In this document: piece after piece, positions 31,520 through 41,959 of the stretch
Numbering within the stretch: position 1 is the first letter of the stretch
How the letters are laid out: each line of letters begins with the position of its first letter
From: Chelydra serpentina
Lineage: Eukaryota > Chordata > Testudines > Chelydridae
Direction: 5' to 3'
Length of the DNA stretch: 64,000 nucleotides
NCBI GenBank assembly: GCA_037349315.1
Contig: JBAIAC010000048.1
Coordinates: forward strand, 36,954,501-37,018,500
The notes under the pieces: model-generated
What the model saw: the letters and a program-made list of their open reading frames with translations, nothing else
Told to the model about the DNA's origin: nothing
The model's database searches: none
Program-made: the position numbers and the translations under genes

Positions 31520-32456
31520 CAGTAGAACCTCAGAGTTATGGACACCTCGGGAATGGAGGTTTTCTATAACTCTGAAATGTTGGTAACTCCGAACAAAGCT
31601 CAGTTTGGGATCCAGATCCAGCAGCTGACACTCCAGGCCAGGTAGAGAGACAACAGCATGTTCTCGTCCCGGGAAAGGGGGTTAAAAACAATACATCTCC
31701 CTCCGGGCAGGGGAGGGGTGAAAGCAGGCACGTCCCTAGCTATTCTGGGGCCCTACAGCAGGCCTCTGTGGGTGAGGGGAGCAGGGGGTAGCCCTAGGCC
31801 TCTGTGGGCGGGTGGATCGGGGAGGCGAGCCCCAGGCCTCTGAGGGGGGGCGGGGCTGGCTTGGGGGGCAGGGAGGAACCACACCCCAGCCGTCACCGGC
31901 GGCACTGCTGGGGCTGGGTTGCTGCACTTCCTGTTGCTGGTGAGTGCAGGCCTGGCCCTGCTGCACTCCTCAGGGGAGTGGGGACGGGGCAGGCGCGGGA
32001 AGAGGCGGGGTGGAGCAGAGGCGGGGGCCACGGGGAAGAGGCTGGGCAGGGGCTGGAGCAGCACGCAGCTGCGCAGGGCACCAGGAAATTTGGTACCCCA
32101 AATCTCCTGGTGCCCTACGCAGCTACGTACTTTGCGTATGGGTAAGGACGTCCCTGGGTGAAAGTGGTGCAGACCCAAGCGCTGCTCCTGCTCTACTGAC
32201 TGGCTCCGACTGCCTTGGGCTGGCAGCCCCAGCATCTTGCTGTAAGTGGCTGCCCCGTGCGTGGGGGTGGAGGTGTGGGGACAGGCAGCCCAGATGTGCC
32301 TACCTTTAAGATGCAATACAGGCACAGTACAGTATTTGCTATTTTGGGGGGTGAGAGGTCTCTGCTACTGCCTGATTGGTTACTTCTGGTTTCACTTGAT
32401 GTCTAGTTGACCGGTCAGTCTATAACTCTGGTGTTTGTATCTTTGACGTTCTACTG
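31520..32456. mobile_element. Tigger-like element with hAT nested inside
   Basis: Ends CAGTAGAACCTCAGAG and GACGTTCTACTG, TA on both sides (31518-31519, 32457-32458). Internal segments match the element at 27495-27959 in the opposite orientation ('ttggtaactccgaacaaagc', 'acaggcagcccagatgtgcc'). A hAT at 31725-32156 interrupts it. Confidence 0.8.
31725..32156. mobile_element. GC-rich hAT element nested in the Tigger-like element
   Basis: A 432-bp element with ends CAGGCACGTCCCTA and TAAGGACGTCCCTG (inverted). Perfect 8-bp duplication GGTGAAAG at 31717-31724 and 32157-32164. Another internal palindrome lies near 32085-32115. Frames on both strands across it are by-products of GC content. Confidence 0.88.
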
Positions 32457-32458
32457 TA

Positions 32459-32950
32459 TATTCCTTACTGTATAATACTGTATATTAGAGTATTAGGTGT
32501 TTTATCTGCTGGTTGTCACACTTAAATCTGCTGCTATTGATGCACATAAAAGCACATTTGAGAATTATAGATATGTTTTATTACAATATTATTCTAAGTA
32601 TGTTAAACATAATAAATAGCACATTAGGAGATGGACATTAATCACTGGCATATTCAACACACACTTAAATTTGAGGATCTCTGACAAAGCCAGCAACCCA
32701 TCAAAGGTCTACATTACACACGCTGTTTGGACCCTACAAACCGTTACATGAGGATATCAGATATCTTAGACTGGAAAAAAAATTACTAACAATTTAATGT
32801 TCAGATCATCAGTGTATACCATTTATATTTATATGCTATACAATACTATTTGCTGTGTCGACACAATACAATAGGCATTAGTCCTAATATTCACAGTGGG
32901 CAGACAAGGTGTTGTTGGAAAGATAATTGGCTATTTCCACATTAACTTAC
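32459..32950. other. AT-rich intergenic DNA
   Basis: Nothing recognised between the Tigger-like element and the hAT at 32959. Confidence 0.3.
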
Positions 32951-32958
32951 TTTCAAAT

Positions 32959-33256
32959 GAGGGGTGTGCGCGGGGCAAGCAAGGGCACAGGCCCCTCCAA
33001 TCAGTGGAGGCACATAACTTCTTCGGGGCCAGGGCAGGAAGAGCGAGCTCCTCCAGCCTGACCGGGGTGGAAGATGATAGCTCCTCTGGTTCTGGGGCCG
33101 CCAGGAGAGGGGATCCAGCTGCTCCAGCTGAAGGCGGGGGGGTTCCAGCTCCTCCGTCTGCAGGGGAGGGGAGGAAGAACCAGCTCCTCCGGCCACAGGG
33201 GGCACAGAAAGTGCCCCTGCAAAAGCGGCCAAATGTTAATCCTGTGCACGCCCCCG
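32959..33256. mobile_element. GC-rich hAT element
   Basis: A 298-bp element, ends gaggggtgtgcgcgggg and cctgtgcacgcccccg (imperfect inverted). Perfect 8-bp duplication TTTCAAAT at 32951-32958 and 33257-33264 in AT-rich flanks. Confidence 0.85.
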
Positions 33257-33329
33257 TTTCAAATTAAATCTATCTAGGAGCTATAACAAACCTAATGCCC
33301 AATCCAATTTGCACTAAAGTCAGTAGGAG

Positions 33330-33455
33330 TGGAAATGCATCTGATGAAGTGGGTTCTAGCCCACGAAAGCTTATGCCCAAATAAATGTGTTAGTCTCTAA
33401 AGTGCCACAAGGACTCCTCGTTTTGCTGATAGAGACTAACATGGCTACCACTCTG
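33330..33455 (+). mobile_element. Penelope-related short repeat with hammerhead-like core
   Basis: Reads 'gcatctgatgaagtggg', 'ttctagcccacgaaagcttatgccc', then 'caaataaatgtgttagtctc' and 'agactaacatggctacc'. I recognise the dispersed sauropsid repeat of this form and link it to Penelope-like terminal repeats by its ribozyme-like core. A truncated copy lies at 55071-55136. Confidence 0.65.
33337..33376 (+). ncRNA. candidate hammerhead ribozyme motif
   Basis: Core CTGATGA at 33341-33347, then one extra A, stem II GTGGG/CCCAC (33349-33353 with 33360-33364), then GAAA at 33365-33368. Stem I is GCAT (33337-33340) with ATGC (33373-33376). AGCTT between (33368-33372) gives A15.1-U16.1 and G15.2-C16.2 with no loop, a stem III that could only form between two tandem copies. 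The predicted cut is after T33372. Activity is untested. Confidence 0.5.
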
Positions 33456-34072
33456 AAGACTGGATGACTATTTCAGTAAGGATAACACTATAAAAATTAA
33501 TATAACAGAAACACAAAATTTTACCTCAAATCAGTTTTAATTCCTCCAGGGATTCTAATTGAACCATAGACAGATATAACTCTTTTCTCCATTTGTGTGG
33601 TGGGTTTTCTGTGCCTCTGTACATTTATATTGTGTTATTTACAAGACTGTGCATGCCACGTATGGTTGTTTACATTAACTAGCCTTGTGGCAACATCTTA
33701 TGGAGACTATGGGTATGTCTACACTACGAAATTGTCAAATTTATGGAAGTCAATCTTTAGAAAGCGATTTTATACAGTCGATTGTGTGTGTGTCCCCACT
33801 AAGCACATTAAGTCAGTGGAGTGCATCCTCATTACCAAGGCTAGCATTAACTCACGGAGCAGTGCACTGTGCGTAGCTATCCCACAGTCTCCACTGCCCA
33901 TCGGAATTCTGGGTTAAGCTCCCAATGCCTGATGGGGCAAAAACATTGTCGCGGGTGGTTTGGGGTATATGTCGTCAGTGTCCCCTCCCTCCCTCTGTGA
34001 AAGCAACGGCAGACAATCATTTTGCACCTTTTTTCCTGGGTTACCCTTGGAGACGCCATAGCACGGCAAGCA

Positions 34073-35328
34073 TGGAGCCCGCTCAGCTTGCTGCTGCTGT
34101 TGTGAGCTTTGTAAACACCTCGTGTATTATACTGAAGTATGTACAGAACCCAGCTAGGAGACGCCAGCACGAAGACGACTGTGAGGAGGACATGGACACA
34201 GACTTTCCTGAAAGGACGGGATGTGGCAATTGGGACATCATGGCAGCAGTGGGGCTGGTTGATACAGTGGAACGCCAATTCTGGGCCCGGTAAACAAGCA
34301 CATACTGGTGGGACCGCATAGTGTTGCAGGTATGGGATGATTCCCAGTGACTGCGAAACTTTTGCATGCATAAAGCCACCTTCCTAGAACTTTGTGAGTT
34401 GCTGTCCCCTGCCCTGAAGCACAGAATACCAAGATGAGAGCTGCCCTTACAGTTGAGAAGCGAGTGGCGATAGCCTTGTGGAAGCTTGCAATGCCTGACT
34501 GCTACCGGTCACTCGGGAATCAATTTGTAGTGGGCAAATCTACTGTGGTGGCTGCTGTGATCCAAGTAACCAATGCAATCACTAACCTTCTGCTAGCAAG
34601 GGTAGTGTCTCTGGGAAATGTGCAGGTCATAGTGGATGGCTTTGGTGCAATGGGGTTCCCTATTGTGGTGGGGCAACAGACGGAATGCATATCCCTATCT
34701 TGGCACCGGACCACCTTGCCAACCAGTATGTAAACCGCAAGAGGTACTTCTCAATGGTGTTGCAAGCACTGGTGGATCACAAGGGACGTTTCATCAGTGT
34801 GGGATGGCTGGGAAAGGTGCATGACACTCGCATCTTTAGGAACTCCAGGCTATTTGAACAGCTGCAAGAAGGGACTTACTTTCCAGACCAGAAAATTACT
34901 GTTGGGGATGTTGAAATGCCAATAGTTATCCTTGGAGACCCAGCCTACCCCTTGCTCCCATGGCTCATGAACCATACACAGGCAGCCTGGACAGTAGTAA
35001 GGAGCAGTTCAACTATAGGCTGAGCAAGTGCAGAATGGTGGTAGAATGTTCCTTTGGACGTTTAAAATCTTGCTGGCGCTGTTTGCTGACTAGGTTAGAC
35101 CTCAGCGCAACCAATATTCCCATTGTTATTGCTGCTTGCTATGTGCTCCATAATAGCTGTGAGAGTAAGGGGGAGATGTTTATGCTGGGGTGGGAGGTTG
35201 AGACAAATCGCCTGGCATCCGATTTTGAGCAGCCAGACACCAGGGCGATTAGAAGAGCACATTTAGGCGTGCTGTGCATCAGAGAGGCTTTGAAAACCAG
35301 TTTAATGACTGGCCAAGCTATGGTATGA
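34073..35328 (+). pseudogene. Harbinger (HARBI1-like) DDE transposase pseudogene
   Basis: Begins MEPAQLAAAVVSFVN at 34073 and ends KTSLMTGQAMV at 35328, about 415 codons over three frames, broken by a stop near 34291 and shifts near 34650-34680 and 34960-34990. The N-terminal part resembles the family helix-turn-helix region (LTVEKRVAIALWKLA, NQFVVGKSTV). The catalytic acids of DDE_Tnp_4 remain visible: D in ATDGMHIPI, D in LGDPAYPLLPW and E in VVECSFGRLKS. Cut-and-paste transposase in origin; no longer able to make a full protein. An alternative host-domesticated role is unlikely given the breaks. Confidence 0.85.
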
Positions 35329-35575
35329 CAGTTGTATGTGGTTCTCCTGGATGCAAACCCGCCCCCTTTGTTGATTTTAATTCCCTGTAAGCCAACCACC
35401 CTCTCCCATTCGATCACAGCTGGCAAGGGAAATAAAGTCACTATTGTTTTGAAACCATGCATTTTTTCTTTATTGACTAAAAAAAAAAAAGGGAGATAAC
35501 CGACACGGTGGCCTGGATGGGGTGCGGGAGGAGGGAAGGACAAGGCCACATTGCTTATTGTAGACACACTACATA

Positions 35576-37354
35576 TCAAAACTTATTGAATGACAGCCTT
35601 CTGTTGCTTGGGCCATCCTCGGGAGTGGCTGGGTGCCCGGAGTCCCCTCCGCCCCCCTCCCACCGCATTCTTGGGCAACTGGGTGAGGAGGATATGGAAC
35701 TTGGGGGGGAGGGCAGGTGGTTATACAGTGGATGCAGTGGTGGCCTGTGCTCTTCTTGCCTTTCCTGCAGCTCCACCAGACATCTGAGCATGTCCGTTTG
35801 CTCCTGCATTAGCCTCAGCATCACATCCTGCCTCTTCTCATCACGCTCACTAGATGATTTCCTGGCCTCTGTCACTGTATGTGGAGGACTGCATGAGCTT
35901 GGAAAACATGTCATCGCAAGGGTGGGTTTTTTTGCCTTTAATCTGCGATAACCTCTGGGATGGAGATGATAGGGGGAGCGTAGAAACATTTGCACCTGTG
36001 GGGGATAAAAAGGGAGAGTAGAATTTAAGAAGATACATTTCTGAGAACAAAAGGGAGACTCTTTCACAGTGAATCAAGCAATTCACAGCAGATAGCACAT
36101 GTGCTTTAAGTACAAGATCGCATTTTGCCTTTTATATTGAGGGTCTGCCGGTATGGTGACACATCACACACGGCTGGGCAACAGAATTTCAGTTTCCAGG
36201 CAGCCATGGTAAGCCAAAGGGTATGCGGGGTTGGCTGCTCCAACCTTCATAACACGTGGGAATGGTTTCAAACTGCAGTGCCCTCCTTTCCCATAGCAAG
36301 CAATGCCAGTTGGGTTGGCCATTTAAAAGGAGGGGCTGCGGTTTTTGGGTGGATGTGCAACACAGCCCTCCCCCACCCCACCAGGTGGCGATTCTCTGGG
36401 ATGATCTCTTCACCCCTCCCCCCCACCGCGTGACTATTATCAGGGATGTTCCCTTTTAGCCAAATGCAAACAGCCGGCATGAACGGGGTCCTTTGACTGT
36501 TCCCTTACAAAAATTCCCCTATTTCAACCAGGTGACCATGAATGATATTACTCTCCTGAGGCTAACACAGAGAGGTAAAGACCGAATGTTGCTTGATCAA
36601 AACTCAGGACCATTCGCTGCCATGCTTTGTGCTGCAATGATTCCAGACTACTTACTACTGGTTTGGCGTGGTAAAGTGTCCTACCATGGAGACGGAATAA
36701 GGCAGCCCTCCTGAGAAACCTTCTGCAAATGCTTTCAGAGCACCTTCAGGAGAGCTCATAGAGTTGTCCCTGGAGGATTCCCGCTCCATCCCCAGAAACG
36801 TTAACAGACTTTTCCAGTAGCTGTACTGGCCCCGAATGCATCCCAAGTCTTCAGCACAAATCAAACATTAAACACAATTGCTTTTAAACCTTGTAGTATA
36901 TTTACAAAGGTGCATTCACCAAAGGTACCTTCTCCGGCTTCAGGGTCCAGGAACCCATCTGGGGAGGGTATTGACTCCAGGGTGATGAAAAGGCCTGGCT
37001 GCCACGGAGAACGGATTATCTGCTTGCCTTCTGTGCATTCTCCTCCTCCTCTTCCTCATCCACAAAATCCTCCTCCCTGTTGTGTGAGACTCCCCCCTTG
37101 CAGGTGTCCACGGACAGTGGTGGGGTAGTGGTAGGGTCCCCACCCTAGAATGCCATGCAGCTGATCATAGAAGCGGCATGTATGGGGCTCTGACCTAGAG
37201 TGACTGTTTCCTCCTTTGTCTTTTGGTAGGCTTGCCTGAGCTCCGTATCTTTCACGTGGCATTGCTGTGTGTCTCTGTTGTAGCCTCTCTCCACCATGCC
37301 CTGTGCGATTTTGGCATATTTTGATGTGACGGAGAGACTGCCGAGACTCATCAA
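35576..37354 (-). pseudogene. Harbinger Myb/SANT-like protein, C-terminal part
   Basis: On the minus strand, KYAKIAQGMVERGYNRDTQQC and ELRQAYQKTKEE (37330-37230) form the second half of the Myb/SANT-like domain. An acidic run (EEDF.DEEEEEEN, about 37085-37030) follows, then a C-terminal coiled-coil-like segment, RDEKRQDVMLRLMQEQTDMLR to the stop at 35576. Harbinger Myb-like proteins bind the element ends and help import the transposase. The N-terminal half is on the other side of CR1 copy f (40700-40863). Stops also occur between the parts. Confidence 0.75.
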
Positions 37355-37721
37355 GCCCTCAGATCGCTACCCCTTCCTGCTTCTCCATGTGGGCACCAAT
37401 GATACTGCCAAGAATGACCTTGAGCATATCACTGCAGACTACGTGGCTCTGGGAAGAAGGATAAAGGAGTTTGAGGCGCAAATGGTGTTCTCGTCTATCC
37501 TCCCTGTGGCAGGAAAAGGCCGGGGTAGAGACTGTCGAATTGTGGAAGTCAACGAATGGCTACGCAGATGGTGTCGGAGAGAAGGGTTTGGATTCTTTGA
37601 CCATGGGATGGTGTTCCAAGAAGAAGGAGTTCTAGGCAGAGACGGGCTCCACCTGACGAAGAGAGGGAAGAGCATCTTTGGAAGCAGGCTGGCTAACCTA
37701 GTGAGGAGGGCTTTAAACTAG
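37321..37721 (+). pseudogene. CR1 ORF1 C-terminus (esterase-like)
   Basis: Frame open to TAG at 37721, with LLLHVGTNDTAKND near its start and GRDGLHLTKRGKSIFGSRLA near its end. GTND and the D..H pair are blocks of the SGNH esterase-like domain of CR1 ORF1. The N-terminus is lost to 5' truncation. The residues before about 37321 in this frame are Harbinger sequence. Confidence 0.8.
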
Positions 37722-37765
37722 GTTCACCGGGGGAAGGAGACCAAAGCCCCGAGGTAAGTGAGGAA

Positions 37766-40614
37766 GTGGGATACTGGGAGGAAACACAAGTAGGTGAGTG
37801 CAAGAGGGGAGGGCTCCTGTCCCATACTGGGACAGCAGGACAATCGGTGAGTTATCTTAAATGCCTATACACAAATGCAAGAAGCCTGGGGAACAAGCAG
37901 GGAGAACTGGAAGTCCTGGCACAGTCAAGGAATTATGATGTAATTGGAATAACAGAGACTTGGTGGGATAACTCACACGATTGGAGTACTGTCATGGATG
38001 GATATAAACTGTTCAGGAAGGATAGGCAGGGCAGAAAAGGTGGGGGAGTTGCGTTGTATGTAAGAGAGCAGTATGACTGCTCAGAGCTCCAGTATGAAAC
38101 TGCAGAAAAACCTGAGAGTCTCTGGATTAAATTGAGAAGTGGGAGCAACAAGGGTAATGTCGTGGTGGGAGTCTCCTACAGACCACCAGACCAGGGGGAT
38201 GAGATGGACGAGGCTTTCTTCCAGCAACTAACAGAAGTTAGTAGATCACAGGCCCTGGTTCTCATAGGTGACTTTAATCACCCCGATATCTGCTGGGAGA
38301 GCAATACAACGGTGCACAGACAATCCAGGAAGTTTTTGGAAAGTGTAGGGGACAATTTCCTGGTGCAAGTGCTGGAGGAATCAACTAGGGGAAAAGCTCT
38401 TCTTGACCTGCTGCTCACAAACAGGGAAGAAATAGTAGAGGAAGCAATAGTGGATGGGAACCTGGGAGGCAGTGACCATGAGATGGTAGAGTTCAGGATC
38501 CTGACACAAGGAAGAAAGGAGAGCAGTAGAACAGAGACCCTGGACTTCAGAAAAGCAGACTTTGACTCCTTCAGGGAACTGATGGGCAAGGTCCCCTGGG
38601 AGAATAACATGAGGGGGAAAGGAGTCGAGGAAAGCTGGCTGGATTTTAAAAAATCCTTATTGAGGTTGCAGGAACAAACCATCCCGATGTGTAGAAAGAA
38701 AAGTAAATATGGCAGGCGACCAGCTTGGCTTAACAGTGAAATCCTTGCTCGTCTTAAACACAAAAAAGCAGCTTACAAGAAGTGGAAGATTGGACAGATG
38801 ACTAGGGAGGAGTATAAAAATATTGTTCAGGCATGCAGGAGTGAAATTAGGAAGGCCAAATCACACTTGGAGTTGCAGCTAGCCGGAGATGTTAGGAGTA
38901 ACAAGAAGGGTTTCTTCAGCTATGTGAGCAACAAGAAGAAAGTCAAGGAAAGTGTGGGCCCCTTGCTGAATGAGGGAGGGAACCTAGTGACAGAGGATGT
39001 GGAGAAAGCTAGTGTACTCAATGCTTTTTTTGCCTCTGTCTTCACAGACAAGGTCAGCTCCCAGGTGGCTGCACTCCGCAGCACAGTATGGGGAGGAGGT
39101 GATCAGCCCTCTGTGGAGAAAGAAATAGTTCGGGACTATTTAGAAAAGCTGGACGAGCACAAGTCCAAAGGGCCGGATGCACTGCATCTGAGGGTGCTAA
39201 AGGAGTTGGCTGATGTGATTGCAGAGCCATTGGCCATTATCTTTGACAAATCATGGCAATCGGGGGAGGTCCCGGATGACTGGAAAAAAGCTAAAGTAGT
39301 GCCAATCTTTAAAAAAGGGAAGAAGGAGGGTCCGGGGAACTACAGGCCAGTCAGTCTCACCTCAGTCCCTGGAAAAATCATGGAACAGGTCCTCAAGGAA
39401 TCAATTCTGAACCACTTAAAGGAGGGGAAAGTGATCAGGAACAGTCAGCATGGATTCACCAAGGGCAAGTCATGCCTGACTAACCTAATTGCCTTCTATG
39501 ATGAGATAACTGGCTCTGTGGATAAGGGGAAAGCAGTGGATGTGCTATTTCTTGACTTTAGCAAAGCTTTTGATACAGTCTCCCACAGTGTTCTAGCCAG
39601 CAAGATAAAGAAGTATGGGCTGGATGAATGGACGGTAAGGTGAATAGAAAACTGGCTGGATGGTCGCGCTCAACGGGTAGTGATCAATGGCTCCATGTCT
39701 AGTTGGCAGCCGGTATCAAGTGGAGTGCCCCAAGGGTCGGTGCTGGGGCCGGTTTTGTTCAATATCTTCATCAACAATCTGGAGGATGGTGTGGACTGCA
39801 CCCTTAGCAAGTTTGCAGATGACACTAAACTGGGAGGAGTGGTTGATATGCTGGAGGGTAGGGAAGGATACAGAGGGACCTAGACAAATTAGAGGATTGG
39901 GCCAAAAGAAATATGATGAGGTTCAACAAGGACAAGTGCAGAGTCCTGCACTTAGGACGGAAGAATCCCATGCACTGCTACAGACTAGGGACCGAATGGC
40001 TGGGCAGCGGTTCTGCAGAAAAGGACCTAGGGGTTACAGTGGACGAAAAGCTGAATATGAGTCAACAGTGTGCCCTTGTTGCCAAGAAGGCTAACGGCAT
40101 CTTGGGCTGCATAAGTAGGGGCATTTCCAGCAGATCGAGGGACGTGATTATTCCCCTCTATTCGGCACTGGTGAGGCCTCATTTGGAGTATTGTGTCCAG
40201 TTTTGGGCCCCACACTACAAGAAGGATGTGGAAAAATTGGAAAGAGTCCAGTGGAGGGCAACAAAAATGATTAGGGGGCTGGAGCACATGACTTATGAGG
40301 AGAGGCTGAGGGAACTGGGATTGTTTAGCCTGCAGAAGAGAAGAGTGAGGGGGGATTTGATAGCTGCTTTCAACTACCTGAAAGGGGGTTCCAAAGAGGA
40401 TGGATCTAGACTGTTCTCAGTGGTAGAAGATGACAGAACAAGGAGTAATGGTCTCAAGTTGCAGAGGGGGAGGTTTAGGTTGGATATTAGGAAAAACTTT
40501 TTCACTAGTAGGGTGGTGAAGCACTGGAATGGGTTACCTAGGGAGGTGGTGGAATCTCCTTCCTTAGAGGTTTTTAAGGTCAGGCTTGACAAAGCCCTGG
40601 CTGGGATGATTTAG
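37766..40614 (+). pseudogene. CR1 ORF2 endonuclease-reverse transcriptase, two lesions
   Basis: Starts MGYWEETQVGE 44 bp after the ORF1 stop. N-terminal apurinic-type endonuclease: YTNARSLGNK, IGITETWWD, LIGDFNHPDI, GGSDHEMVEF. Then reverse transcriptase: [52 protein letters not shown] and FADDT. C-terminal CR1 region: [27 protein letters not shown], ends LAGMI. A TGA at 39641-39643 replaces a conserved tryptophan (after EWTVR), and a one-base loss near 39865-39875 shifts the frame. ORF2 copies RNA into DNA at a nicked target; this copy cannot make it intact. Confidence 0.93.
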
Positions 40615-40699
40615 TTGGGGTTGGTCCTGCTTTGAGCAGGGGGTTGGACTAGATGACCTCCTGAGGTCCCTTCCAACGCTAAGATTCTATGATTCTATG

Positions 40700-40863
40700 A
40701 TATATATATATAAGCATTTCTTCTGCTAGATCGGAGTACGGCCTGCACATATTGTTCTCCCCATACAGCAATCAGATCCAGTATCTCCCTTTCGGGCCAT
40801 GTTGGAGTTCGTTTGCGAGTCTGGGACTACGTGGTCACCTGTGCTGCTAAGCTCGCCACGCTA
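40700..40863 (-). pseudogene. Harbinger Myb/SANT-like protein, N-terminal part
   Basis: Minus-strand frame with RKRTPTWPEREILDLIAVWG followed by a VLRSSRRNA segment; the spaced W...L...W pattern is typical of the Myb/SANT-like fold. It stops where CR1 copy f begins and the sequence resumes at KYAKIAQGM (37330), so the CR1 landed inside the DNA-binding domain. A TAG interrupts the frame just upstream (before SQTRKR). Confidence 0.75.
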
Positions 40864-41581
40864 ACCAAACAGGAAATGAAATTCAAAATTTCTCAGGGCT
40901 TTTCCTGTGTACCTGGAGTTGAAAGTGCTGTCTAGAGCGGTCACATTGGAGCACTCTGGGATAGCTCCCAGAGGCCAATACTGTCGAATTGCGTCTGCAC
41001 TACCCCAAATTCGACCCAGCAAGGTCAATTTTAGCGCTACTCCCCTCGCCGGGGAGGAGTAGAGCAGTCGATTTTAAAAGCCCTTTAGGTCGACGGGGTT
41101 GGTTGTGTAGATGCATTGCTTATAAAATCGACCTAACACGGCTAAATTTGACCTAACCTTGTAGTGTAGACCAGGGCTAAGTATGTTAGTAACCATGGAA
41201 TTGCAAACAAAGCCGCATTTACTGAAAAAATCCTGGGAACTTGTAGCAGCATTGTGAGCTATATTGAGTGTTCTATCTACCAAATCCACAAGAATTTCAA
41301 TGTCCATCTTCGCAGGTCACTGCTCCTCTGCTGTGACACGTCAGTCAAGCAGAAGCTGGGTGCAAAAAAATAATGTTGCAACTTTCAGGAGGAAAATGGC
41401 CAAGGAGTCTGTGACTGTCACTTTTCCCCCACCCAGCTGTAGGAGGAAGCGCTGGGGAGAAAGAGGATGCCAGTGGCACTGAAACAGGAAATACCTGAAG
41501 CCTCTGCTTGGCTCCCCTCCCCTCCCCTCCCCCGGGCCGCCAGCCCCCGGCCTGCAGGCTGAAGTTCAGCAGCGCCGCTGT

Positions 41582-41591
41582 GCGCATGCGC
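41582..41591. promoter_or_regulatory. NRF1 site
   Basis: GCGCATGCGC, the palindromic core of the NRF1 consensus, common near CpG-island start sites. Confidence 0.6.
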
Positions 41592-41641
41592 TAGAGTCGG
41601 CGCAGTACCGTCTTTCCCCTCTCCAGCGAGCGTCTTTTACT

Positions 41642-41655
41642 GTTGTCATGGCAAC
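41642..41655. promoter_or_regulatory. RFX X-box-like site
   Basis: GTTGTCATGGCAAC differs at one base from the palindrome GTTGCCATGGCAAC bound by RFX factors, which drive ciliary and testis genes. It lies 60 bp from the NRF1 site. Confidence 0.55.
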
Positions 41656-41959
41656 TGGATGCAGCGTCTGAGCAGCGGCGGCCGGAGGCGGGTGTGTGCC
41701 CGGCTGCGCGCCGCCCCCCCTTCCTCGCCCCGGCGCGGCCTGGGCTAGCGGGGCCGACGCGCCGCCTCTCGTCCGCCTGGTTGGGGCCCGCGCGTGGCAG
41801 GGGCAGAGCCGTGGCCCGTAGTCCCGGGGCGGGGCGGGGCGGGAGCGTTGGGCGCTGTCTGCCGGTGGGGGCGGGGCAGGAGGGCAGCCCTAGGAGCGCT
41901 GGGGGATGAGGTGACTTGGGAAGGGAGTTTGTAGGGTAAAGCAGGCGCAGCGGCTGACA

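Larger units (their letters stand above)
37321..40700 (+). mobile_element. CR1 LINE copy f, young, nearly complete ORF2
   Basis: 3.4 kb, 5'-truncated inside ORF1, complete to the 3' octamer tail (attctatgattctatga at 40684-40700). It carries the ORF1 C-terminus and all of ORF2, with only one stop and one frameshift visible. It is the best preserved of six CR1 copies here, so probably the most recent. It interrupts the Harbinger Myb gene. Confidence 0.93.
33711..41177. mobile_element. PIF/Harbinger transposon, split by CR1 copy f
   Basis: Left end gggtatgtctacactac and right end gtagtgtagaccagggc are inverted copies, flanked by TAT and TAA (an imperfect 3-bp TWA duplication). Without the 3.4-kb CR1 the element is about 4.1 kb. 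It carries the family's standard pair of genes in opposite orientation, a DDE transposase (+) and a Myb/SANT-like protein (-), both decayed. Confidence 0.85.
41480..41900 (+). promoter_or_regulatory. CpG island, likely LRRD1 promoter
   Basis: A sharp GC- and CpG-rich block in otherwise AT-rich DNA, not explained by a recognisable repeat, 3 kb upstream of the LRRD1 start codon. It contains a palindromic NRF1 site, an RFX X-box-like site and GC boxes (ggggcggggc repeats near 41826-41840 and 41868-41878). It probably starts a non-coding first exon of LRRD1; a start in the other direction is also possible. Confidence 0.6.

Noticed and set aside
31753..32325. 190-residue minus-strand frame
   Set aside because: It spans a hAT nested in a Tigger-like element, crossing both boundaries.
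34238..35579. Minus-strand frames over the Harbinger transposase
   Set aside because: Shadows of the plus-strand transposase; only the Myb-like gene at 35576-37354 is real on the minus strand.
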